DNA of 64,000 nucleotides from contig JAZARR010000250.1 in NCBI GenBank assembly GCA_037389465.1, positions 4,387,001-4,451,000 on the forward strand, written 5' to 3'. This DNA is from Baylisascaris procyonis (Eukaryota; Nematoda; Chromadorea; Rhabditida; Ascarididae). Shown here one piece after another: positions 35,743 through 47,250 of this stretch (position 1 is the stretch's first letter; the number at the start of each line of letters is the position of its first letter). Under the pieces are notes generated by a model. That model was not told where the DNA came from. It made no database searches and saw only the letters and a program-made list of their open reading frames with translations. Both the position numbers and the translations under genes were made by a program.

Positions 35743-38700
35743 GCCGCACACACCTTAAGAGAAGAATTAGAAGCGCCAATGGCTAGGTGATGCCACCATC
35801 CATCAGCTGACCTGATCCTACCAGTTATAGAACATATAAATTCGTTATTGACATATCTAAAAACGCGAATGATATGCCAATGTTTGTTTAGTATCGCTAA
35901 TTCGGTGATAGAACTACTGATGTCCGGACTGAAGAACTCCCATTCAAAAAAATTAACGATGAAGCTTGCTCAGCAAACTTCTTCGATCTTGCCCTCAGTA
36001 TCAGCACCGTTAGATAACCCCGTAGCCAGATTTGTAAAAAGAACCAGCATTTCAATTTTACCGCCAATAGATTCAGGCACGTTTATAGCAATTTTTGCAC
36101 TTAATCGCTCAAATAATATGTACCAATATTAAAGGTTACTTAAAGGTTACAACTGCCTTTTCATGAAGATTTCATATGGAAAACGCATGATCGTTTATTA
36201 GGATATGTTTGGGGATGCGTCACTGCCAATTCTCAAAGGTATTTCTATAAAAAAGCTCAATGAATATGCACTGTTTATATATCTAAATATATGCGCGCAG
36301 TCACTGAACTGCCGGAAGACACGTTCACTCCAAAAAAGACAAAATACCCACACTTGGGCAGCTGGCAAGTTTGACTTTACTATTTACAGCACTTGAATTT
36401 CAAATGCGCCTTCACTCTGAGGATATCACAGTGTTGCATATCAGTTATCATATCAGACCCATTTTCCCACATACCGATTTAACAGCTCTTATATACCTCG
36501 CCCTTTCTAGTTACTAGGCTCTCCTTTTCGCAATTCACAGTTCACTTTTCCATCTGCCTTATTTGTTATCTCTGTTTTTAACATGAAGCGAACTTTGAGT
36601 GACCATTCGCATCACTGTAGTGATGACCCACGCATGTATGTCAGCGGCTGACAATGAAAAACGGACATGTCTAACGCTCTCATTCTTTTGCATATACCTT
36701 GCTTGTTTTCATTCAGGCCTGTTGTCTGTGTCCAAGAAAAGCATTGCTACAATTCTTATGTTGTAGCCACTCTTTTATAAGTTCATTTCAATAGAGAGTA
36801 AAATCTAATTCATTTCAATTTTGATTTTAATTCAAATTTTAATTTAATGAATCAATCTTTTATAATTCACCTAATAAAACGCGAATAGTTCATACAATTG
36901 GCTGGGCTGTTGAATGAAACTGTAAAAATGCACATTTTGCCACATATAACACACATTATGGTAAGTCTTTTTTCCTGCCCTTGCATACAAAAATTGGTAC
37001 GCAACTTGCATTGCACTGCAATCGACCTATGTCAGACACTTATGTTTCTAGTGCTTTCAAAGTGGCACTAGCACATTTAAGCTTTGAAGGCAATTTTCGA
37101 GGAAAAGAAACGAAATATTCATCGATAGTGTATCCGCTTCAGCGCGAAAAAACTACACCTGTGCTCAGAGCAGGGGAAATTCTTTGTCATTTCGGCATCA
37201 GTTCTCCTTATTATAAATAAAACTATGCAAATCTCCGATCAATTTTATCCTAAAACTTACAACGCCATTCAAATGCACAAACAATAGTCGACAAAAGGAT
37301 GTGCTCCACTGCTTCTCTTTATGGCGGAATAATAATGAGTCACTGAAGCTCTATCGCACTTTTTTGATCAATATTTTCCAATAAAATTTCATCTTCCCTA
37401 AAACATATCGTATCTTCCAACAGTAATGATTGCGAAAAAATAAGTAAATGTGGGATCCTTCTAGAGATTTACGGTGTTCAGAACATGTGATATGGATGAA
37501 AGTATCGATAAAATTTGAAATCGTGTGAGCTCCAAGTCCGGCTTATTATTTATTCGCTTACTAAGCACCTCCGACGTGCCAAGAGGTAGAGAAGGATTGG
37601 AAGGAGGGGAAGTGTTAAAGATCATACGGTCTAGACCAAGCCTTCTTCTCTTTCCTAAGGCTTTCGACTTGGCCTCCCATTTTTTCAAACAGTGCAGTCC
37701 CTGTTAGCTCATCGATGTCGTCACGGTCTCATCTAATCTATAAATTTGACTAGTTGTTAAAATAGTATTCGATGCGAACACAATGAATAATGCCCATGGA
37801 TCGCAAATATCGGAACGAAAAGTTCTGAATGTCCATCTGCCAAATGCCGTATGGAATAGGCAAATAAAGCAAGAGCATAGATTCGTTAAAATTAAACCAG
37901 ATATTACAAACAACTCCATCCTTTTAAAAGGTATTTTTCAAAATAGAAATTCAGCTCACCAATAAGCACAACAGAAGTCAGCTGAGCGAATGGCAGTGAA
38001 TCAGTGAAATTGTGCTGCATGTTGGCGGCCTTAAATGAGCATTCCACACTCAAAAAGACGTCGAAACAAAACTGATTCACAATCATTCATCATACAATAA
38101 AAATAAAACTGTTAAAGCGTCACATGACTGCAGAAGAAATTTGCCTCTTTACCTGCCATTGGTTTAACAGTAAATTGCGTATGTTAACGTGGCAGACGAC
38201 AAATATGCATGAGACACACAAAAATCACGAAATTTTACTTAAAAAACAACTAACGTCAATACTGTGGAAGCGACGATTTAATAGATTGCAAAAGAAAGTG
38301 AAAAAAATCACAACGGTTATAGCGATAAAAAGAGATGTATTGCATAGAGAACGGATATATAAATTATTCAGAAATTCGAAAAATTCGAAATTTTTCGAGA
38401 ATTTGAAACTCCAAAGAAAAATTCGAAATCAGAAAAATTCGAAAACCTCTATTTGCTAAAAATCTCATGAAAATTTCGTAACAGCAATGCCTAGAATGCA
38501 GGAAAATTTCAGGTCACGATGTTCTCAAATAAAGTGGAAAATTCCAGAATAACGACCGAAAGTTACCAAAAAAATTTAAAAAGGCAACATACCAAAAGAA
38601 GCAATCTACTATATATAAAGGCCACTGTGGTAAACTTTTCAACTGATAGAAGAATCGACGCTGACTGCGTTCTCAAAATTCAGCTTGAATAATTTGAAAA

Positions 38701-38814
38701 TAAAAACACATTCTCTGGGTTCGATATGTGAAATGAAATTATCAGGTTATCGAATGTGTAAAAAACGCGATAAATAAGTCTTGTAACAACAAGAGAAGCA
38801 TAGCGGAGGTGACG

Positions 38815-38950
38815 ACACGATATGCGCTTTTATGTTCCAATCATCTGACTAACCACTTTAATGAATTAATTGCGCATAATAATTACGTTCGGAACAGCAT
38901 TTTCACATTTTGATTGGTCTAATCGTTCGTTCAAATCTTCTACAAAAGTT
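38815..38950 (+). repeat. Dispersed repeat copy B
   Basis: Collinear with the 20.2 kb copy over its left and right blocks; the middle has diverged. It has no coding potential. Confidence 0.4.
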
Positions 38951-39393
38951 TCGGTTTTTGTTATCTGACTAGAATAAAAAAGTAAAAATTTGAACGATGC
39001 AGAGTGCATGTAAAGTTCTTTTGTTTCTTAAAATTTTTGTCATTCGAATTTGATGGAAGATGACAGGGAAGCCCATTATCATCCCCGAAAGATGCTAGAG
39101 GAGATCACTATGAAGCGCCTTATACCCATCAAATGTTGCTACCTTTATACCCTTATACGCCTTATACCTAGCTTCTCCGCTAACCGGGAAATCGATTGCT
39201 ACGAAATGAGTGAAAGTTATTTCCGGTTTTTAAATGGCAATTCGTAACTCGAGCTTCTATGATTCTTGTGTCGAAATTAGCGGACGAGAAAACTCAGATA
39301 AAGCGCATACACATGAGTTTGCCATAATCCGTCTTGCAATTGCACATTTTCAAAAATATACAGAAAGGATAGTTTTACTTGAGGTGAGGAGAT

Positions 39394-39406
39394 GGGGGGG
39401 GGGGGG
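39394..39406 (+). other. G13 homopolymer
   Basis: Thirteen consecutive G bases after GGTGAGGAGAT. It can fold as a quadruplex and is prone to length error in assemblies. Confidence 0.85.
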
Positions 39407-42400
39407 AGAGCAAGTCATTTGAAATATTTCTGGAAATAGAACAATTTTTGCCAATCATCGATCAATTTGATCTCCAATTACGAATACCGCTATGACTATT
39501 TTGCATGAACAAACGAAGCTGCTGTTATATTCCAAAATAAATCAACGCTATTTTAGCACACCGACTCTCAGAGTTCATCAATAATCGGTGCAAAAATTAG
39601 AAGCAAAGGTAGTGATATATTGTAAAACTATGTGAACTAGAAAGGACATATCCATAAGCGATAATGAATATCGACCAAGCCATCAAAAACACTGCATCGC
39701 GCTTATACGGCTGCTCAGTTCACCAAAAAAAAAATAGAAAAGAAAAGAAAAGAAAACTTGAGAGAAACTTTTCCGATTTAAGAAAACATTTCCGAAAAAA
39801 TTAGTGATGTAATATGGAAAAGGTGATAACGGGGACATAGTGACTACAAAAATCCAACTCAATTTCGCAATGCGATGCGATTGATTATAGAAAGAAGAGT
39901 TCAAAGCACCATTAATACTAAAAGAAAGCAACATCAGCAAATGAAACGCACTGTCTTGTCTATATCGGTTGGACTGCTCATGTTATGGAACACTGTTTTG
40001 CTTTGCAAAATGATCGCAAAATGTCATATAACGATGTGCAAACGAATAAGTCACAATTCTTGAAGTCTGGGGCAAAGTATTTTACTGGGGCAAAGTATTC
40101 AAAGGCCAATAACAGTCATGGTTCGTGATGTCTGAACCAATAAGAGCAGTGAAAGCTATATGCAAATTTATGTCAACTCTTCTAAAATAGGTGAAATTAA
40201 ATGAAGAAAAGACCAGATCCAGATGAGACTATCCAACATTTGGCACCATTTGTTAGTACATGAAGAGCGTTGAGGTAAACACTGCGGAACTGGTTCACAA
40301 AAAGTACCATCACTTGAACATGCATCAAGTGGTCAAAAGTGAGTCGAGAATTTGTATGTCCAGCGCTCTCAATTGGTTTCATATATCTCCCTGTGACTGA
40401 GTAGTGACAGTGGACTCACTTTATAGCAGTCGTATATCAACTAGAAATGGATAAACATCGTTCACAACGTTCACAAATATTCAGATGGAATTTATGAAGC
40501 GAATTAAGCGAAATAAAAGTGGAAAATGAATCAAACATATTCATGATTTAGTTATCTTTATCGGACATCAAAGCGTTTTTGGGGTGGTTGCCCTATTTTG
40601 CGGAGTGTCTTCACAAGAAAAAAGGCTCTCTTCAAAGATTATAGCGAGATGACACCCCTATGTCCCTCAAATCATCTTGATTATTCGCACAGTTCAGTGG
40701 GTTGTCATTCGTTATCTTTGCGATTCGATCATTTTGGTTTATTTATTTCACACCTTTAAAACAACAAATCTTTGATAAAGGTTAATGATATGCGCTTTTA
40801 GACATGATCGTTGAGCGTAGGTGCCGTAAAGAAGAACGATGAACTGTGTCGATTGATGTGCTTTACAATGACATTAATTCTAAGATTCAACAATGCCACA
40901 GCACGGAAATGGGGCAATCTAGTTGAGTCTCAAACGGACGAAATTGTATCGTGCATTAATCAACAAACAGCGCTTCTTTTATTGTGACAAATTTACAAAC
41001 TTCTACAGTTTTTAAATGGAAGTGAGAAGAAAGGGGAATTTGAAAGTGTTTTAATCCTCAGGTTATTCTCATAGAAATAAAATATCGACCGCTCGAAAGT
41101 GCCAAAGCAATTATTGGGATCTCATAGAGGTACGGAGACCATTACATGCAAAATGTCCACGAATGGTTCTAACGTCCTACACAAATTTCACTTTGCAAAG
41201 GAGTAATCAAGCGCGAGGAGGATATGGCTGAAAAACTTAGAAAAACCCAGTATCATAGATTCAGCTACGAACAGGTATTTTTAAAGAATTCAATAAGATT
41301 GATGCAATCGCACTAAATTTAGCGATCGCGCATGGAAGAATGCTGTATTCAGATTTCAGCAATGTCGAAACACGTGTACCAAACTACGCACACCGAAAAA
41401 CAATTATCTTCATCTTTCAAATCTAGATGTCATTCTTTTAACGCCCCCGAAATCTGTAAAGTACTGCTGTTACGAGCACTGCATATTTATTGATGCTGTT
41501 TCAAGTATTATTTCAAGGTCCAGCTAGATTCGATGCCAAGCCATCGGTATAACTTACTCATCATTCACCAACTATTATCCACCGGTTGAATGAACCGGCG
41601 AGTGGAATGCACAACAATCGCAATAACTAGGTCATTCGAGTTTTACACAGTGGCCGGCATTCGCACGTATGATTTTGTAGAAGAAAACTGTATATACTGC
41701 CTGAAACTACCATTTGCGCTTGCAATGGATTTAGTTGTAGGTTTGTGAAGTGTTTTTCAAATATAACAAGTGTAAATGCGGCATTACAATTAAAGGCACT
41801 GCAAGATTTAACAGCACAATAAATAGAAAAGCTAAAAAAACGCTTATAGTCCTCAAAATCAAAGTCATAATAGATTGTGTAGAGCAACATTTTGGCGGCC
41901 TATTTGCAATCTTGGCCAAAACTACAAAAAGAAAGCGAAAAAAAAGCTGATTTTCTGTTAGAATTCGCGACATTGAACAATGTTATAATAGTAGAATGTT
42001 ACCGAAACATTTTTATTCAAGTCTTCCGCTTCTAAGATCGATGAGCGCATAAACAGCGTTCGAAATAAAAATGCACCTTCCGTCATGACGTGGCAAATTT
42101 ATATCATAAGCCGACAAATGCTCAGTTACCCATGATGTTTGAACTTAGTTTGCTTTTTGCATTCTTGTAAATATTGCCTTGATAACACATTAACAAAATT
42201 TCCACAGTTACAGCTCCTATTGCATTATATAAGAAATTTTTTAAGGAAAAGATATTGCCTATATGTTGCAACATAAGAACCAAAGCTTGTCACCGAAAAG
42301 CGCAAGAGGAAAAACACTGCAATCGTACATTTATTCAAGAGTAGCTGAAGAAGTCATGAAGAATTTACGTTCACTATGTCAATAATTGCATCTGCTATTT

Positions 42401-42682
42401 AAAGTACACTGGTTGGAGATGATCACTGAATACAATGGACAACATTTCAAGTAATGATCATTTTTTGTAATGAGGTCACACGAATTCATCATAAAAGTTT
42501 TTGAATTTCATACTCAGCTATATTTGTTCTATCAATGCAGTCGAATAAAACTCCAATTTTATGTATTGAAAAGAAACAACGGAAGCACAACTCACTAAGA
42601 GGCACTCATTAACAGACATTATTAAGAATTCCACAAGAATAACAACAAAATTACTGTTGGATATTTTTGGGTAAAAGTTTAA

Positions 42683-42756
42683 AATATTCCGTCACATTTA
42701 AGTATATTAAATTTAGCAGTCGCAAAATTTAATATACTCAAATGTGACGGAATATT
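42683..42756. repeat. Long hairpin, 32-bp arms with one mismatch
   Basis: The left arm at 42683-42714 starts AATATTCCGTCACATTT. The loop AGCAGTCGCA covers 42715-42724, and the right arm at 42725-42756 is its reverse complement except for one base. It looks like a small foldback element or MITE fragment, or an inverted duplication. The arms contain no coding signal. Confidence 0.95.
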
Positions 42757-45481
42757 GTGAAGTGTTTCCGAGAAAAACGGGAGCAAAGAAGGAGAATTTT
42801 GCTGGAAAATCATCCGAAGCTCACGTGAAAATCTTTTATCATGATAAAACCGACCTTGTGCGTTTTTCTTCAATCTCAGTGACACTTCCGAGACTTTCGT
42901 TCGTATGTGCCCGTGATCGTTTGCCATTCGTTGCCCACTCCTCTGCGTCCGCGACATATTCTGCATGTACTGTTGGCGAATAGTCCACTCTTATTGGCAT
43001 ATGCTGCAATCGCACATATAAAGTGCTGTCGAACTCTACGCATTTTTCCTTTCTATTCGGTAGCAATTGACAGAATTGATTTACTCCGCGAGAAAAGAAC
43101 AAACTCTGCTTGCAATTAATGGATGAGTAGCTATAAATATCATAGATGGTCACCTATTAGAAGTTCTAATGAGTTCAGAAGAAAACCATCCAGCAGCCCG
43201 ATTTAATTCGAAACTAATTTCGATTAGTACAAGTCCTAGAAACTTAATTTCGAATTTGAGTTTAATAAACTCAATTTTTCCGTCCTACGTAAGCGAAATT
43301 CTCTGATCATGGCGATTTGAATTTACCACAAGACAAAGCAAAAATGGCTTTCGCATGAAAGAATAGAATACTTGTAGTTGAGGAATGTGACTTAACTCAC
43401 ATAGGGAGGAGGTCCTGAATTATCCAACATTGTTTCCATCGCCATCGATATCTTAAAGAACACCTGTTACTTGCCGTCTCAGATTCGGAAGAAAAACCAA
43501 TTTTTATTGAGCTAAAAAGTACGCTCGTTTTCATAAATCTTATCCAAAGTAGTCATCATAAACAAGCGCTGATGGCTGCATCCCTCTTAAACGCAATTTC
43601 CAATTGAGCAAACGTTTGTCATGTAATGATATCGAATGTTTTATTGCTTTCATAACATCACAGCGGTCAATTTGTTATCTAAGAACACTCAAAGACAAAT
43701 AAACCGTTGGATATATGAATGCCAGAAGTGCGTCAGAAAGCTGGAGAGCATTTTCCACAATTCTATATGTCTAAAGGTTACCTAAATTATTGTAATTGTC
43801 ATTCATTGCTTGCCAATCGCATTTCACATTCAATGCTGCTTCAGCGCTGATTCTACCGTCGGCTTTCATCGATATGCTCTTTGCTTCTATTCGTTAGGCA
43901 GCAAATAAACTAATAAGCATTAATAAAGCCAAGAGGGTAGATGTATGACTTACACACACGTCAGTTTATATATAGCACAAAATATCGTCGGAGGTTATAT
44001 ACAAATATGGCAATTTAAACGTTTGCCATTCTTGTGATGAGCTGCCGAAAATTTGCATCTTATAAATGTGGAAAAAGCTTTTCCCGCATTGAACGCAAAT
44101 AATAATGGACGTGCATTTATCGACAACCGGTTGCATCGTCTATTAAAGTATCGTTGACTTCCTTATGTGTTATATTGCATGAAATAGACACTTGTCATGC
44201 ATACTGATTATCGCGTCCCCCATTGTATTTATGCCTATGATCGGTGGCTTCATGAATTAGCTCCGTTGATGAGGATAGGAAAATTCTATGGAAAGAATTG
44301 TAAGAAATGAAAGGGACTTTAATTTCGCTTGCGAAATCCTCGGTAATCGCCACATATATGCCCGAAAAGGAGCTCTTTACCCATCGTCGGCTGCACAGAA
44401 AAAACAGCGCAAATCAGGCGCAATGACTGCTGCATGGATTATAATACGCGTGCTTATTGCTCTAATAAGACAGGTGTAATGTCGTTGGCGTTATAAAATC
44501 ACCTTCATATATTATAGGAGACTCGACCAGTTGCAAGTGAGCCAAGAATTGAGGCTTGTTTTCGATGAGAGTTTCCACTTGAATTATCACTCAGGTTTAC
44601 AGTTTTTACAAACCTACTTTATATAAATGATGCTGCAACCCTGTCACCAAGCTCTCTGCAGGTGTCATTTACGTGAACGAATCCTCTGTATGTATGCACT
44701 GTTTTGAATGACACTATGCAGGTATTGCGAACACCTGCTGCGTTAGTCGCGTCACTTTTTCCTGCCTTCGCATTTAATGCGATTTTTGAGTGATTTTCGT
44801 TCGCGACTTATTTGAATGTATTGTCGATTCATCGATGTTAATTTCGGCAATGAATTATATAGAGTCGCATCGATATCCTCATCGGGGAAAAGCCAACAAA
44901 AAGTTTATCAACTTTTTCGCATTCACAGAAGAAATTTTTCCCATATCTCAATTGATGGCTGTCTATTCAAAAATAATGCTGAATTAATCATTTAGATGGC
45001 GCACAATTTTACTATATTTATTGTTGTACTATGAACCTAGAATGTACTACAAATACCATCGAGGTACTATGAAGCTGGGATTCTGATCGAATAATTCAGC
45101 AAATGGAACGGAATTTGGCAGATATCCTGATACCCATAATAACTCTTAGGATATCTAAATCGAATAATTTCTGATGGATGCCTTATAATGCTTTTTGGTG
45201 CAATACTATAAACTGCATTGATCAAATAAATTCCCGGATAATGCAGACATCCAAAACGATTTTTTTCAACCAATATAACTATTTCTCAGCGTTTTCACTG
45301 TTTAAATATGCTCAATTAAATATGCTTAGATAGATGCAAATCAGAATACTTTGGAAAAAAAATAACGGAAAAGTGTATAAAAATTTACGAGGCGAATGAA
45401 GCAAAAGTCGGACGAAACGAAGATTGAAAATGGGAGCAAATAATAGCGAAACACAAGAAACTTAGGATGAAGCGAAATAAC

Positions 45482-45535
45482 CTCATGAACCTCGACTTGC
45501 ATGTAGCCTCCACTTGCAGCGTTTCCTGACTTCAC
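45482..45535 (-). CDS. Exon 4 of the main gene, 18 codons
   Basis: Seen: a very good acceptor (GGAAGTTTCAG) followed by VKSGNAASGGYMQVEVHE. The donor is weak, either GAG|GTTATT (exon to 45482) or GAG|GTTCAT six bases earlier. Both leave phase 0, so the model downstream is unaffected. The exon joins smoothly to exon 3, which also ends at phase 0 (ERTE-VKSG). It is GC-rich relative to its surroundings. Small size and 0-0 phase make it a possible cassette exon. Residues 80-97 of the model. It is followed by an intron of about 15.8 kb. Confidence 0.7.
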
Positions 45536-46908
45536 CTGAAACTTCCAACTAAACATGAACGTAATTACATAATACCGAGTATCCCCTCCAGCTCTCGAAT
45601 CACACTTACATCACATTCCGCCGTAATTTTTTTTAGTCCACCACTGCTTTCTAAAAAAATCTTGCTGTATTTCCATACTATAGAAAGCGCACAACATTTG
45701 AGGAATATGAATTTTACAAGTGCATAATCAAATCCAACTGCATTTATTCGTCTATAATAGCAGTTGATGAATGTTTTAAATATTTGAAAGCTTTTAAAGC
45801 ATTAAATAGCATAATAGCTGATTAATATTTTAAAGTTAATTCATAATAGAGCTGTCGTAAATTATCTCAAGACTTGTAGAAATGAACAGGAAGGAATCAA
45901 TTTCATTGAAGTGGCACTCGTCTCTAATCGCATGAAAAAAAGAACGAGAGGAACATCGGGCAGACACTTGTGTAGAAATTTTTCCCCCGAAAAAATTCAA
46001 TCTTGCAGAAGTTCCAAAAAATGAGAGCAGGAAGAAACACTCCATTTTTTACTCATTTCTCCAGGCTCCTAACTGAGGCTCATAGTCATCCCATTGAAAA
46101 AATTCGCTAAAATCATTTCGAATCACTGTTATCACTTCTGCATATGATGATCTGATAGTACCCATCTTACTGTTTTGATCTGCCGAAAGAATCAGCCAGA
46201 GGATGGTGAAGCGAATCAATTTCTGCTCAATAAAATACCACTAAATGGAGAAACGCAAAAAAAAAAAAAACAGTCGGCAGCGGAAGAAAACAGCTTGTGC
46301 ACTGAAATTTCTGAGGTTCACAATTGACCTGTTGCAGTCAAACTGGAATTCAGAGATACTAACACAATATTTTGGCTCAAATATAACATTACACTAATTA
46401 AAACACCTTGTCAGCAATTCAGGTAATGAAAGTTGATGTTATACCTTCATTAAACTATACATCATTTTTAGTATTAAGAATTATGCTCACAAATATTCGC
46501 TCTCAGGAATTGGAAAAATAAAGCTCTGCATTTCCTACTGAATATGTATTTATTTTGTTGAGCCATGAATAATTATCATAAAAACAGGTAATTAATCAGG
46601 TAATTTTTCACTTAATGCTTACGAAAAAACCTTTTTTAACAGGAATCTTGAAGTGTGATAATGAATAAATAATGAAGACATTCTTCGTACTGACTGACAA
46701 TTTCTGCTCAATAAGACAGTTATATATTATAGACTTTACATGAAAACGATGGCTAAAAATAAATTCCCCCTGATAAAGGCTTCCAAGAAAATTTTTCGAG
46801 ATGAATAGCTTAGGAAATGTCTTAAAGATAGGAATAAAAAGGTGATTTCAAAAAAAGAAAAAAAATTGAAAATGTTGCTTAATTCTCCTATCGATTTCGA
46901 TGACAAAC

Positions 46909-47036
46909 CTCAGTTCGCTCGATGACCATTCGGCTGCGACTATGAGAGCGTGACCTTGAACGTTGTTCGTAGCCGTCGTTGGCTGCAGTGAGACTAGTTA
47001 ACGATCGTGAACCATGCGACATTTTTGAACGCTCTC
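46909..47036 (-). CDS. Exon 3 of the main gene: Arg/Ser-rich segment
   Basis: Seen: TTTTTAG acceptor, 128 bases, GAG|GTTTGT donor. The frame reads ERSKMSHGSRSLTSLTAAND, followed by GYEQ and an RS-dipeptide-rich run (RSRSRSHSRSR), ending VIERTE. GC content is well above the flanking introns. It starts with two bases that complete the Gly codon from the previous exon and ends at phase 0. The RS-rich run is a typical low-complexity, phosphorylatable linker. It resembles SR-type or cytoskeletal-scaffold linkers, but no folded domain is visible, so I assign no family. Residues 38-79 of the chained model. Confidence 0.8.
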
Positions 47037-47084
47037 CTAAAAACACATTCTGAGGTTTTTATACCTCTATTTCGGCGGCCTTAC

Positions 47085-47157
47085 CTTCGACTTGCGGATC
47101 ACCACCTTCAATGCGATTCGAGTACACAGATAAAAAAACCTCTTGAAAGTTAAACAG
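47085..47157 (-). CDS. Exon 2 of the main minus-strand gene (internal, 5' edge uncertain)
   Basis: Seen: the minus-strand frame reads LFNFQEVFLSVYSNRIEGG and then DPQVE, ending one base into a Gly codon before a GTAAGG donor. The following exon supplies the other two bases, so the junction is phase-consistent. The 5' edge is ambiguous. The best-looking acceptor (GATTCAG) would leave two extra bases and break the frame with the preceding exon. The in-frame choices are the AG two bases further on (exon from 47157) or TTTCAAGAG (exon from 47139). An upstream in-frame TGA shows that the exon cannot extend much further. The intron to the next exon is 48 bases. Residues 13-36 of the chained model. 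Confidence 0.55.
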
Positions 47158-47214
47158 CTCTGAATCAGCTTGCCTCGTTTTCTTTCTGCTTCAATGTGCT
47201 TTTTGCTGATTTAC

Positions 47215-47250
47215 CTCCAATTTATCATCAGATAACGTCTTCCAGTCATT
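47215..47250 (-). CDS. Candidate 36-bp exon 1 of the main minus-strand gene (internal)
   Basis: Seen: the minus strand has an acceptor ending TTATTATAG at 47251, twelve codons reading NDWKTLSDDKLE, then a GTAAAT donor. The exon is phase 0 at both ends and is acidic and hydrophilic. It lies 57 bases upstream of the next exon, so an in-frame stop in between would be removed as a short intron of normal nematode size. It is the first exon I can chain in the 323-codon model (residues 1-12). Upstream exons must exist, because there is no start codon, but I could not find them. An exon this small can arise by chance, so it is the least certain exon at this end. Confidence 0.4.

Larger units (their letters stand above)
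29662..45481 (-). other. Intron between exons 5 and 4 (about 15.8 kb)
   Basis: AT-rich DNA in which I find no exon fitting the chain. It contains the GC-richer decayed block at 32.4-33.3 kb, the 95-bp tandem duplication at 35.55 kb, a second copy of a dispersed repeat at 38.8 kb, a G13 run at 39.39 kb and the 42.68 kb hairpin. If exon 5 is wrong, this and the next intron merge into one of about 26 kb. Confidence 0.45.
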
